A stretch of 64,000 nucleotides of DNA. Source: Synechococcus sp. MU1642 (GTDB lineage: Bacteria > Cyanobacteriota > Cyanobacteriia > PCC-6307 > Cyanobiaceae). The notes under the pieces were generated by a model. That model was not told where the DNA came from, ran no database searches, and worked only from the letters and a program-made list of their open reading frames with translations. Position 1 is the first letter of the stretch, and every line of letters begins with the position of its first letter. The translations under genes were made by a program, and so were the position numbers. The stretch spans positions 1-64,000 of the forward strand of contig NZ_VTKZ01000003.1 in assembly GCF_020514115.1 (NCBI RefSeq). The letters are read 5' to 3'. Below, piece after piece: positions 33,363-42,238 of this stretch.

Positions 33363-36352
33363 CCCAACAGTCCTCTTCCACTTTCGAGGCTTTGCTTCGC
33401 CGCTTCGTCGCTTTCAAGGATTTGGGCGATGAACGTTTGAGTTGGCTTGCCAAGCGCGCGCGTCCTTTCCACTGCACTGTCGGCCAAGAATTGCTCCGGC
33501 CCGATCGAATGCCGGAATACTGCTTTTGCATTGTTGAGGGTCGGGGCAGACTTCTTCACGACGATCCGGGTCTACGCAGGCCGGTCACCTTGGCCTACTC
33601 ACAGCCTGGAGATCTGGTTGGCTGGGCAGGTTTGGTACGCCGTGATCCCTGCGAGTGGCTTACAGCAGCAACGCCTCTCAAATTGATTGGTTTTGCTGCC
33701 GATGACTTTTACACACTGGAGTCAGAGTCTGAGGCTTTTTCTCGCTGGCTTGCTGCCAGTAATTCACCAGCTGAATTGATGTCAGTTCTGGGACCTGCCT
33801 TGCGGGCACGTGTCGTGGCAGAGCCAGCAGAACGAGAAGTCCTTCGGCAACTTCTGCCTGGTTTGCAAGTTGTTGATGCCGTCAATCAGCGCAAACTTCC
33901 TGATGATGATGCCGTTTGGCTTTGGAATTCTCAGCCTTTACAGGGAGATCCTGTACCTGTGGGTCAACCTGTAGATCCAGAGCGTTTGGCCTCTCTTCCA
34001 GCTGGAGATCCTCTGAGGCTTATTCGCGTAGACCGGCAACTGTGGACGCAGTGCCTCGAGTCTGATGTTGCGCACTCTTCCGAAAGTACAGATATCTCCG
34101 CAGATTTGGATGACGATGATCGTTACTCAGATCTGTTGCCTCTTCCTCAAGGGGAACAAGGTATGCCAGATCCACCCCTCGAAGGATCGTCCTCAACTCG
34201 CCGCAAGAAATTCGTCCAGGTCACTGGCGAAGGTCCAGTTGGTCAAACAATGGCATGTTTAGAAATGTTGGCACGCCATCACAATGTGCCTTTTCGCCGA
34301 GATGTGATCGAGCGCGCAGCGAAAGATAACCTTCGCGGCCAACGCGCTACGAGCCTTGAGTTGGTAGGCAACCTCTCAACATTAATGAACTTCACTGGGA
34401 CTTTGGCCGATTTGCCCGAAGCCCAGGTCATTCGTGCTTCTTTCCCTTGCATTGCTGTTCTCTGTGGCCAACCTTCGCTGATTCATGAGATCCGCAGCGG
34501 TGAGGTTTTCGCGGTGATACCCGAATATGGGAGCGTCCGTCTTCCCCTATCAGAGCTTTTGGGCGATGAAGGCGGTGTGAGGGTTTTGCTGCTCAATCCG
34601 GGTCGAGACGCTCAACGCCGCAAGCTTGGACTCTCCTGGTTTTATCCGCAGATTCGGAAGTATCGACGCAGCCTAATTGAAGTGCTGGTTGCTTCTCTTG
34701 TTCTACAGCTGCTTAACTTGGCCCAGCCGCTGGTTATGCAGCAGATCTTCGACAAGGTTATTGGTCAGCAAAACCTTGATACTCTGTATACCCTTGGTCT
34801 TATTTTGCTGCTCGTCAGCCTTTTTCAGGGCCTACTGGGTGCTGTGCGTACCTATTTATTTGCTGATACTACCAACCGAATTGATATCACCCTTGGTGCT
34901 GAAGTGATCCAGCACCTCCTGCGCTTGCCCCAACGATATTTCGATCGTCGCCCTGTTGGTGAACTGCAAACACGCTTGGCCGAGCTTGGAAATATACGCG
35001 GCTTCCTTACAGGCAGCCTTCTCACCCTTGGGCTTGATGCAGTTTTTTCCATCATCTATATCGCGGTGATGGTTGTGTACAGCGGAGTGCTTACTGCGGT
35101 TACTCTTGGCGTGATTCCCCTTTTTATTGCTCTCACTTTTATTGCCTCACCGGCGATTAAGGCTCAGTTACGCAAAGCTGCTGAAAAAAATGCTGCTACC
35201 CAGGCTCTGCTGGTGGAATCTCTGAGTGGAGTTCAAACCATCAAGGCGCAGAATGCTGAAAATACTGTGCGCTGGCGATGGCAGCGCCGGTACTCATCAT
35301 TTATGAGTGAGAGCTTTAAAAGTTTGCTAATTGGTATATCAACGGGCACTACAGGTCAGTTCCTTAGTCAACTTAGCGGACTAATAACCCTTTGGGTTGG
35401 CGCCTACCTGGTTATTAAGGGTGAGCTCACAATTGGACAGCTTATTGCTTTTAGAATTATATCTGGGTACGTTGTAGGTCCTCTAATCAATCTCGCCACT
35501 AGCTGGCAAACTTTCCAAGGAGTGGCACTATCGATTGAACGTTTAAGTGATGTTGTTGATGCCCAAGCGGAGGGCTCTGATAACGAACTTGATCAGCTGC
35601 CACTTCCACCCGTAGCAGGTGAGGTTGTTTTTCAATCTGTTGATTTCCGCTTTGGTGATGGGACACCTCTTGTGGTTAGAAATGTTAGCTTTTCTGTTCC
35701 GGCTGGTGCATTTATTGGAATTGTTGGACGAAGTGGGAGCGGAAAAAGCACGATTATGAAACTGTTGCCTCGATTGTATGAACCTGAAAAAGGTCGCATC
35801 TTGATAGATGGATACGATTTGGCCAAGCTTCAATTGGGATCTGTACGGCGCCAAATAGGCATCGTTCCTCAGGACAGTCTTTTGTTTGAGGGATCCGTAC
35901 GTGACAACATTGCACTTACAGCTCCGGATGCCACTAGCGCTGAGATTGAAGCCGCTGCAAGAGTTGCTTGTGCTCATGACTTCATCATGGAATTGCCCCA
36001 GGGATATGCCAGCTCTGTAGGTGAGCGCGGCAGTGGGCTCTCAGGTGGTCAGCGTCAGCGCATTGCAATTGCACGCGCAGTGCTGCAACGTCCAAATCTT
36101 CTTATTCTCGATGAGGCCACCAGTGCACTTGATTACCTCACTGAGCGTCAAGTTTGCCTCAATCTCAAAAAGGCTTTTGAAGGATCCACAGTGTTTTTCA
36201 TCACCCACCGCTTGAGTACTATTCGTTCGGCTGACCGCATTCTGATGATGGATTCTGGTTCTTTGGTTGAGGAGGGAACGCATCAAGAGTTAATTCAACA
36301 GCAGGGTCGCTATTTTGCTTTGTATTCACAGCAGGAGGCCGATCTTGACTGA
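33359..36352 (+). CDS. Type I secretion ABC transporter with N-terminal cNMP-binding-like and C39-like domains
   Basis: A 997-residue HlyB-type exporter. Residues about 8-130 resemble a cyclic-nucleotide-binding beta-roll (VGQELLRPDRMPEYCFCIVEGRGRLL, then YSQPGDLVGWAGL). About 130-270 is an acidic linker. About 280-415 is a peptidase-C39-like domain (GPVGQTMACLEMLARHHNVPF). By eye its catalytic Cys position appears to be Gln, so it is probably non-proteolytic as in HlyB. Five or six membrane helices lie at about 440-700. The nucleotide-binding domain has Walker A GRSGSGKST near 790, signature LSGGQ near 893 and Walker B LLILDEATS near 914. It should export the beta-roll protein with HlyD; no TolC-type gene is in the window. 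Confidence 0.93.
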   Translation: MTQQSSSTFEALLRRFVAFKDLGDERLSWLAKRARPFHCTVGQELLRPDRMPEYCFCIVEGRGRLLHDDPGLRRPVTLAYSQPGDLVGWAGLVRRDPCEWLTAATPLKLIGFAADDFYTLESESEAFSRWLAASNSPAELMSVLGPALRARVVAEPAEREVLRQLLPGLQVVDAVNQRKLPDDDAVWLWNSQPLQGDPVPVGQPVDPERLASLPAGDPLRLIRVDRQLWTQCLESDVAHSSESTDISADLDDDDRYSDLLPLPQGEQGMPDPPLEGSSSTRRKKFVQVTGEGPVGQTMACLEMLARHHNVPFRRDVIERAAKDNLRGQRATSLELVGNLSTLMNFTGTLADLPEAQVIRASFPCIAVLCGQPSLIHEIRSGEVFAVIPEYGSVRLPLSELLGDEGGVRVLLLNPGRDAQRRKLGLSWFYPQIRKYRRSLIEVLVASLVLQLLNLAQPLVMQQIFDKVIGQQNLDTLYTLGLILLLVSLFQGLLGAVRTYLFADTTNRIDITLGAEVIQHLLRLPQRYFDRRPVGELQTRLAELGNIRGFLTGSLLTLGLDAVFSIIYIAVMVVYSGVLTAVTLGVIPLFIALTFIASPAIKAQLRKAAEKNAATQALLVESLSGVQTIKAQNAENTVRWRWQRRYSSFMSESFKSLLIGISTGTTGQFLSQLSGLITLWVGAYLVIKGELTIGQLIAFRIISGYVVGPLINLATSWQTFQGVALSIERLSDVVDAQAEGSDNELDQLPLPPVAGEVVFQSVDFRFGDGTPLVVRNVSFSVPAGAFIGIVGRSGSGKSTIMKLLPRLYEPEKGRILIDGYDLAKLQLGSVRRQIGIVPQDSLLFEGSVRDNIALTAPDATSAEIEAAARVACAHDFIMELPQGYASSVGERGSGLSGGQRQRIAIARAVLQRPNLLILDEATSALDYLTERQVCLNLKKAFEGSTVFFITHRLSTIRSADRILMMDSGSLVEEGTHQELIQQQGRYFALYSQQEADLD

Positions 36353-37589
36353 TCACGATAAGTCGCTGCCCCCCGAAATTAAGATTTGGGAGGGAAGTTC
36401 AGCCTATGTCGAGCAAGGGCGCCATTGGTCTTCTGTGTTGATATGGTTGTGCGCCATCCTCTTTGGTGGCTCTTTGACTTGGGCCTTTATGGCAAAAATT
36501 GATCAAACAGTAACTGTCCGAGGTCGGCTTGAGCCATCAGGATCGGTGCGCGAGGTTGATTCTCCTAGTGCTGGTGTAGTAAGTAAGGTTTTTGTTAAAG
36601 ATGGAGATGAGGTAAAACAGGGTCAATCCCTCTTTGATGTTGAGGCAAAAGGACTCGCCAGTCGTCGAGAAGCGCTTGAAACTACACTCTCATTGTTTGA
36701 GCTACAGGCTCGTACGCTCAAGATTATTTTGCGCAGCAGCGGTGATCCCTCGCGCTTTGAAGATTTGCCAGCCATACCGACCGTTGATGATCCCACTCTC
36801 AATGCGCAGTTGATCACGGCACGACAACAGAGCCAGCAATTTCTTTCTCGGCTTGAGCAAATTGCTGCGAGATTAAGTAGTCGTCGTTCGACAATGCAAT
36901 TGAAAGAGCAAATCGCTAGTGATATGAAGCCTCTCTTCGAAAGCGGAGCTATGGCTCGTAATCAATATCTTTTGCAGTTGAATCAAGTGCAGGAAACTCG
37001 TGCAGATGTTGCCTCACTTCAAGAGGAGCGCTCGAGAGTTGTTGGGCAGATTGCTTCACAGCTCAACCAGATTAACCGTCAGATGATTCAGATCCGAGCC
37101 GAGTTGGTTGGTTTAAATGAAACAATCAGCTATCGCACAGTTCGTGCCCCAATCAGTGGCAAAGTCTTTGATGTTAAGGTCTCCCCTCAGACGGTTGTCA
37201 ACGCGGACCAAGATGTATTGAGGCTTGTACCAGCTAACAAGCTGCAGGCGCAAATAGCTATTAGTGACAGAGATATTGGCTTTGTCAAAGTTGGTTTACC
37301 TGTCAATGTATCGGTAGATTCATTTCCTTCCGGTGAATTTGGATATATAAGGGGAACTCTGACTAAATTAGGTTCGGATGTTCTTCCCCCCGATCGGCAA
37401 TCGCAACAATATCGTTTTCCTGCTACGGTATCTCTCCAAGAACAATCAGTTCTTGCTGGCGAACAAAAGTTGAATCTTCAAAGCGGGATGGGAGTTTCCG
37501 CAAACATTAAACTCCGCTCACGACCTGTCATTTCAATTATTAGTGATCTTTTCACGAAGCAGTTAGAGGGAGTCAAGAGATTCCGGTAA
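36345..37589 (+). CDS. HlyD-family membrane fusion protein
   Basis: A 414-residue periplasmic adaptor linking the ABC transporter to an outer-membrane channel. It has a cytoplasmic N-terminus and one membrane helix (SVLIWLCAILFGGSLTWAFMA, about 28-48). The biotinyl-lipoyl-like half-motif GVVSKVFVKDGDEVKQGQSL lies near 78-97 and a coiled-coil hairpin at about 105-250. The second half-motif VRAPISGKVFDVKVSPQTVV and a C-terminal beta domain follow. The start is TTG 36345, seven bases after a perfect AGGAGG at 36333-36338 inside the ABC gene. The two genes overlap by eight bases. A start at 36315 would lack any ribosome site. Confidence 0.93.
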   Translation: MTDHDKSLPPEIKIWEGSSAYVEQGRHWSSVLIWLCAILFGGSLTWAFMAKIDQTVTVRGRLEPSGSVREVDSPSAGVVSKVFVKDGDEVKQGQSLFDVEAKGLASRREALETTLSLFELQARTLKIILRSSGDPSRFEDLPAIPTVDDPTLNAQLITARQQSQQFLSRLEQIAARLSSRRSTMQLKEQIASDMKPLFESGAMARNQYLLQLNQVQETRADVASLQEERSRVVGQIASQLNQINRQMIQIRAELVGLNETISYRTVRAPISGKVFDVKVSPQTVVNADQDVLRLVPANKLQAQIAISDRDIGFVKVGLPVNVSVDSFPSGEFGYIRGTLTKLGSDVLPPDRQSQQYRFPATVSLQEQSVLAGEQKLNLQSGMGVSANIKLRSRPVISIISDLFTKQLEGVKRFR

Positions 37590-37595
37590 ATTTAT

Positions 37596-38387
37596 TCAGT
37601 TATGGAAGGTTTGTGGTTTGCGTTTGCGAGTAAGTGATTCATTTTGATTGTTAAGTGCTAATGCAAGTGGTGGAAATATTATCTTTGCTCCTATTTTTTC
37701 GTATTGAGTGTTGAGTATTCCGTCGAGAGTCTCGCTGAAGTGAGTCGGAATACCTCTCCCCATTGTAATTACTTCGCTTGTAAGGGGACTGAGCTGCTTG
37801 AGCAAATATTCTGATGTTTTCGGTGTTATGCGATATGCGGGAAGTCCAAAACAACGTTTTAGCTTACACATCCGTTTCTCTGTTGAGGAATTGACCAGTT
37901 GTGTAAGTTCCGCTTCTTTGGGATAAGCTGGCTCAAATAGGCTGATCACGCCCAGTCCTGGTTGAAGTTCAGCCTGCAAAAGTGAGTCAAGATTCCATCC
38001 CAGAAGTAAAAAAGGGGGATGCTCGTCCCTTTCTTTGAGCATCGTATGCAAGTTCTGCTTCAATTTTGCCGCTAATATTGCGTCATCCTCGACAACGACT
38101 ATTGGCTTACCCAATTGCAGGCAAAAGCGCCAGCTAAGCATATGGCTGAGTGCTGATCCTATTGCTCCTGGGCTCCATCCTTTCAATACATTGTCGCTGA
38201 TTAGTCGTGATCGTTTGAATAGTTCTTTTTGCAGAGTCCCATCTACTCCCTCAAGTACACGTACATTCCAGTATTTAAGAGCTTCAGCATTCCGCTGAAA
38301 AAAGTCCTTTAGACGCTGCGGTGTTCTTGTAAGACTGATTACGCAGAGCTGATCATCGATTTGATCTTGTGAGCTAAGCCTTTGCAT
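37596..38387 (-). CDS. GT25-family glycosyltransferase
   Basis: A 263-residue GT25 (LPS beta-1,4-galactosyltransferase-like) protein. The pattern is CVISLTRTPQRLKDFFQRN near 17-35 (the family N-terminal strand followed by R-L-x-x-F), EGVDG near 48, GAIGSALSHMLSWR near 77-90 and KPIVVVEDDAIL near 95-106, with the acidic motif. It probably adds a sugar to a surface glycan. ATG 38387 gives a 14-base overlap with the upstream GT4 gene. It faces the HlyD gene with a six-base gap. Confidence 0.85.
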   Translation of the reverse strand: MQRLSSQDQIDDQLCVISLTRTPQRLKDFFQRNAEALKYWNVRVLEGVDGTLQKELFKRSRLISDNVLKGWSPGAIGSALSHMLSWRFCLQLGKPIVVVEDDAILAAKLKQNLHTMLKERDEHPPFLLLGWNLDSLLQAELQPGLGVISLFEPAYPKEAELTQLVNSSTEKRMCKLKRCFGLPAYRITPKTSEYLLKQLSPLTSEVITMGRGIPTHFSETLDGILNTQYEKIGAKIIFPPLALALNNQNESLTRKRKPQTFHN

Positions 38388-39525
38388 TGAGCACACGCCT
38401 ATAGAGATTCTCCGTTGCATCCACAGTCCGCTCCCAGTTAAATCTTTCTAGTACTTTGCGTTTCATCGCGATTGTGCGTGGGTGATGACGCCCGGCCTTC
38501 CATGCTCCAACGACCGCTTTCTGCAGGCTGCTGGCGTCTCCTGGGTCTGCATACCACGCGTCTCCCTCTAGATATTCAAGTTCGTGGCCAAATGTGCTTC
38601 CCACCAGCGGCGCACCACCGAGTGCAGCTTCAAGGCTGACGAGACCGCAGGTCTCCATCCAGCTTGGTAGGACGTGTACAGCGGCGGATGCATAGGCCGA
38701 TGCAAGTAGCGGTTGAGGGAGGTGGTCGATTATGTGAAGCCTTTCACCGCTGATGCTCTTGCATAGATCTGCGTAGGCGGGCCAATGCTTCGATCCCCCA
38801 ATTAATACGATCGGCAGATTGGTTTCGCGTAGAGCCCAGCAAAGCATGGCCTGATTTTTCGCAGGTTCGATACGCCCAGCCTGCAGAACGAAGGGAGTTT
38901 GGATTCCCGTGGCTTTACGGAAGGCATCCGGATCGGGATCCAGAAATAGCCCGGGATCAACACCGTAGTGGGCTATTTCAAAGGTTTCGCCATGCCATTG
39001 CAGGTCATGTCGGACGGCTTGCAGTTCCAGCCAGCTGTTTGGCAGCAAGCCGTCAACCTGAAGAAGCAACTCCTTGATGACGCTTCTGTTCACTGGCCAA
39101 CTCTCGTCTCCATAGCCTTCTGCATTGACTGACCCCTTTGGCAAGCGGACAACCAACTCGCGGTTACGCAGTTTCTCGAGAAGCGAATCCACCGTTGCGG
39201 CTGGTGCACCATCAATGGCTTGCTGGAGCACGCTCATTGTTCCCCGACTTCCCCAGAGCGCTTTGGCTAGCGAAATCCAGATAGGTGAGACCACCACTGG
39301 TACGCCTGCTTGTTTGCAGCTGGCAACCTGCTGCCGGAATGAACCCTCCACCCTGCAGTTGAATAGATGGACCAGATCGAAGCCCCTTGCATCTGGTTGA
39401 TCTGCGTTGATTGCCTGCACATGATGGCCACGCTGGACTAGGCGTTTTGCGGTCTCACGTATCTGGACACCATCACCCCCACCCCATTCGCCTGCGGTGC
39501 CGTGATTGACGAGGAGGATTCGCAT
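38374..39525 (-). CDS. GT4-type glycosyltransferase
   Basis: A 383-residue GT-B enzyme. MRILLVNHGTAGEWGGGDGVQIRETAKRL has the Gly-rich acceptor loop. FVLQAGRIEPAKNQAMLCWAL near 217-237 and VLPSWMETCGLVSLEAALGGAPLV near 300-323 hold the donor-site Glu-x7-Glu. GT4 enzymes with the PSWMET-CGLVSLEA form are common in bacterial capsule clusters. It is followed by the GT25 gene with overlapping ends, so both are one unit. Its ATG lies 65 bases from the divergent TPR-GT9 gene. Confidence 0.87.
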   Translation of the reverse strand: MRILLVNHGTAGEWGGGDGVQIRETAKRLVQRGHHVQAINADQPDARGFDLVHLFNCRVEGSFRQQVASCKQAGVPVVVSPIWISLAKALWGSRGTMSVLQQAIDGAPAATVDSLLEKLRNRELVVRLPKGSVNAEGYGDESWPVNRSVIKELLLQVDGLLPNSWLELQAVRHDLQWHGETFEIAHYGVDPGLFLDPDPDAFRKATGIQTPFVLQAGRIEPAKNQAMLCWALRETNLPIVLIGGSKHWPAYADLCKSISGERLHIIDHLPQPLLASAYASAAVHVLPSWMETCGLVSLEAALGGAPLVGSTFGHELEYLEGDAWYADPGDASSLQKAVVGAWKAGRHHPRTIAMKRKVLERFNWERTVDATENLYRRVLNAKA

Positions 39526-39590
39526 TCCGAGAGTTTCTCATGGCAACTTTGTGGTGTCTGCTAAGGCTTTGACAGAGATGGATTTGGACG

Positions 39591-41174
39591 ATGTCATTCA
39601 GCTCTGATCTCGAACGCCTTGAGCAGTCGGGTCAGTGGTCGCAAGCCCTTGAGATGCTTCGGCAAAAGCTCAGCTTTGGCGCGGCCGTCGATGCTGATCA
39701 TCTGCATTCCATGGGTCGCCTTTACCAACGCCTTGGGGTGCTCCCGCGTGCTGAACGGGCCTATCTGGCTTCCCTACGTTTGGACCCTGACCGGCCCCTC
39801 ACATGCAACAACCTGGCCCTGCTGGCTCTTCATCAACTTCAGGCTGTCCGTGCTGACGAATGGCTGATGCAGGGGCTGGCTTTAGCCAGAACATCCCACG
39901 AACAGGATCTTTTGCATGCCACCGGCTGCTCTCTGAGGTTGTACCAGTTGCGACATATGGATGCACTGAAATTTGCAGATCGACAGCTGAGCCTTCAAGA
40001 GACCGTGATGGCGCGTACGAATCGGGCCAGTTGCTTGCATCGACTTGGCCGTCTTCAGGAAGCCGTTTCTAATCAGGAACGGGCGATTCGTCTTCACTTA
40101 AATGCTTTTGCGCCTGATCGTGAACGTTCCTCTTTGCTGTCGCTCATTGGATTGGTCTGTGGCGATTTGCAGCAGACTTGCATGCTGCAGCTCATGTTGA
40201 TGACTCAGGGTATTTTCAGGCTTTGTGTTCATCCCGGTGATGTGGAGGGCCTGAAACTGCTGCTGGCAGGTCAAACGGCGGATCCCACTTACTGGCTCGA
40301 GCCTGTTCGCCAGCATTCACGCTGGGATGGTGCTGACACTTCGGAGTTGCTGGTCTGGGATGACCAGGGATTTGGTGACACTCTGCAGAATCTTGCTTGG
40401 CTGCCCAACCTCGCTTCAAGGGTGCAACGCCTGCACCTCTGGCTCCGCCCTTCACTGATACCTCTGGTAAGGCACCGCTTCTTTTTGCCAAGTAATTGTG
40501 AGCTTGAGCCGATGGGTCCTCAGAGCAAACCATGGGCTATGGGTATTCCACAGGTCGGCACTTACTACCTCCCGATTGTAATGAAGGCCTGGACGAAGTC
40601 TGCACGTGATGGTGGCCGGCCTTTTATGCACAGGTGGACCCGTAAAGAGAGGAAGGGGGCTCCGCGAATTGGTCTGGTGTGGAGCGCCGGGCGCCACAAG
40701 GCACCTCAGCCGGAGCGCAGTGCTCGGGTGCGTGATGTGCCGCGGCAAGACTTCTTCCGGTTGGCCCAGCAGTGGAGGGAGCATTACATGGCCAGCTTGG
40801 TGAGTCTGCAGTTGGAAGGACACAACGAGGCGCCGGCGCGGAGCCTGATCGAGCAAGGTGTACTTGAGCATCCGTTGCAATCGACGGATTGGCTGCAAAC
40901 CGCAGAGGTGCTCGAGTCCATCGATCTGCTTGTGAGCGTTGACACTTCGGTAGCTCATCTCGCTGGCGCCCTTGGCATTCCCGTAGTGCTCATGCTCAGC
41001 GCTCCGGCTGATTGGCGGTGGGGTCAGAGTGCTCGAAAAACCTTTCTTTACGACTCGATGCGGATTGTGCGCTGCGGTGTGTCGGGCGATTGGTCACAGG
41101 CCCTCGAGCAAGCAGATCTTGAAGTGAAGGGCTGGTTCGGTTCAATGCCCTCAAATCATCATTTCGCCAGCTAG
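39591..41174 (+). CDS. TPR protein with GT9-like C-terminal domain
   Basis: A 527-residue protein. Residues 1-190 hold four or five degenerate tetratricopeptide repeats (DHLHSMGRLYQRLGVLPRAERAYLASL, VMARTNRASCLHRLGRLQEAVSNQERAI). The GT9-like part begins LLVWDDQGFGDTLQNLAWL near 252. It continues with RIGLVWSAGRHK near 360, SVDTSVAHLAGALGIPVVLML near 450 and SMRIVRCGVSGDWSQ at the end. It shares the layout of the proteins at 13548 and 30844 but is the most divergent of the three. A basic insertion (HRWTRKERKGAPR) precedes the second half-domain. It overlaps the next convergent gene by 24 bases. Confidence 0.8.
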   Translation: MSFSSDLERLEQSGQWSQALEMLRQKLSFGAAVDADHLHSMGRLYQRLGVLPRAERAYLASLRLDPDRPLTCNNLALLALHQLQAVRADEWLMQGLALARTSHEQDLLHATGCSLRLYQLRHMDALKFADRQLSLQETVMARTNRASCLHRLGRLQEAVSNQERAIRLHLNAFAPDRERSSLLSLIGLVCGDLQQTCMLQLMLMTQGIFRLCVHPGDVEGLKLLLAGQTADPTYWLEPVRQHSRWDGADTSELLVWDDQGFGDTLQNLAWLPNLASRVQRLHLWLRPSLIPLVRHRFFLPSNCELEPMGPQSKPWAMGIPQVGTYYLPIVMKAWTKSARDGGRPFMHRWTRKERKGAPRIGLVWSAGRHKAPQPERSARVRDVPRQDFFRLAQQWREHYMASLVSLQLEGHNEAPARSLIEQGVLEHPLQSTDWLQTAEVLESIDLLVSVDTSVAHLAGALGIPVVLMLSAPADWRWGQSARKTFLYDSMRIVRCGVSGDWSQALEQADLEVKGWFGSMPSNHHFAS

Positions 41175-42215
41175 CGCGAGGCTGGTACCCGCAAACCGTT
41201 CCTGGGTGAGGAGGTCAATCGCTTGGCGCTTCCGCCACAGCATCTCGTACAGCCATAGCCTTTGAGGTGAATGAACTTGCAGCGACATTTCGCTACGTAC
41301 CCAGTGATGGGCCTTAGCTACCAAGTTCTCTCGCGTGGTCTGGTCGTAGGCCAGTCTGCGGGCATGCTCTACCACCTGCTCCGGCGATTCGGTCAGCACA
41401 CTTAGGCCGCGAATTGCTTGTGTTCCATAGAGCTCAGGCCCGCTAACAGTGGCCACCGACTCGGCCGCGCACTCCATCAGCTTGATTGGTGTTTTACAGG
41501 AATTCGCTAAGGATCGGCTTAGAGGAAGCAAGGCTAGTTGGCACTGCCCCATCGTCTGTCTGTAGCTCTTGTAAGTGAGCAGATGAGCGAAGCGAATCCG
41601 CTCTTGCGGAAGGGATGAGGCCAGCTCACGATCAGCAAGAATGATCAGCTCTAAACGGGGATCCTCCGCCAGCCAACGCTTTAACCCGCCAAGCATCCTG
41701 CGTTGGTCTGCCTCCCGGTTTTGATTGGCAATGAACACCCGTAGCGGTCCTGATTTGTGTTTGGCCATCTGCAGAGCAGGGATTAGGGCAACCGCGTTTT
41801 CGAGTACCAGCGTCAGTGGGTTCTGCCTTCGCAATGCATCGGCCAGGTTGGTGCAGGAGGTGTGTAAGCCATGGCACAACCGCAGTGGCGCCAGATCCTG
41901 ATCTAAGAGGCGCTGACGAGGACCGGCCGGAAACAGATCGGGATGATCGTCCCACTCCGTCAGAAGCAGGCAGCCCCTTTTACGCAACCACTGCAGGTGC
42001 TCCCACTGTTGCTGGCGGCTCTGCGGAAGTGGCCGTTGCCAGATCACCAGGCTGTGGGGGCGGATGCAGTCGTTGAAGAGGAAGGGCCGTTCGTGGATCC
42101 GGCAATCCACCCCAAGGGCCTGCAGTGCCGCAAAGGGTTCTCGGATGCGTACTTGATCGTGGGGGCCTGGGCTGTTTACCAGCACCTCGATTTGCAGAGG
42201 CCGATCGGTCAACAT
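41151..42215 (-). CDS. GT-B glycosyltransferase (GT4-like)
   Basis: A 354-residue protein. The N-terminal half has EVLVNSPGPHDQVRIREPFAAL near 8-30, LVIWQRPLPQSR and LTEWDDHPDLFP near 85-97. The donor half has LRVFIANQNREADQRRMLGGL near 177 and PIKLMECAAESVATV near 253. The latter is a divergent form of the GT4 Glu segment (K-x-x-E-C/A). WDDHP is seen in related cyanobacterial transferases that I recall only as glycosyltransferase group 1. Its start lies 23 bases from the divergent GT9 gene. Confidence 0.72.
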   Translation of the reverse strand: MLTDRPLQIEVLVNSPGPHDQVRIREPFAALQALGVDCRIHERPFLFNDCIRPHSLVIWQRPLPQSRQQQWEHLQWLRKRGCLLLTEWDDHPDLFPAGPRQRLLDQDLAPLRLCHGLHTSCTNLADALRRQNPLTLVLENAVALIPALQMAKHKSGPLRVFIANQNREADQRRMLGGLKRWLAEDPRLELIILADRELASSLPQERIRFAHLLTYKSYRQTMGQCQLALLPLSRSLANSCKTPIKLMECAAESVATVSGPELYGTQAIRGLSVLTESPEQVVEHARRLAYDQTTRENLVAKAHHWVRSEMSLQVHSPQRLWLYEMLWRKRQAIDLLTQERFAGTSLALAGEMMI

Positions 42216-42238
42216 GGCGTGCCGGACATAAACAGACC

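Noticed and set aside
36315-36344. Earlier start for the HlyD gene
   Set aside because: No ribosome site precedes 36315, whereas AGGAGG sits seven bases before TTG 36345.
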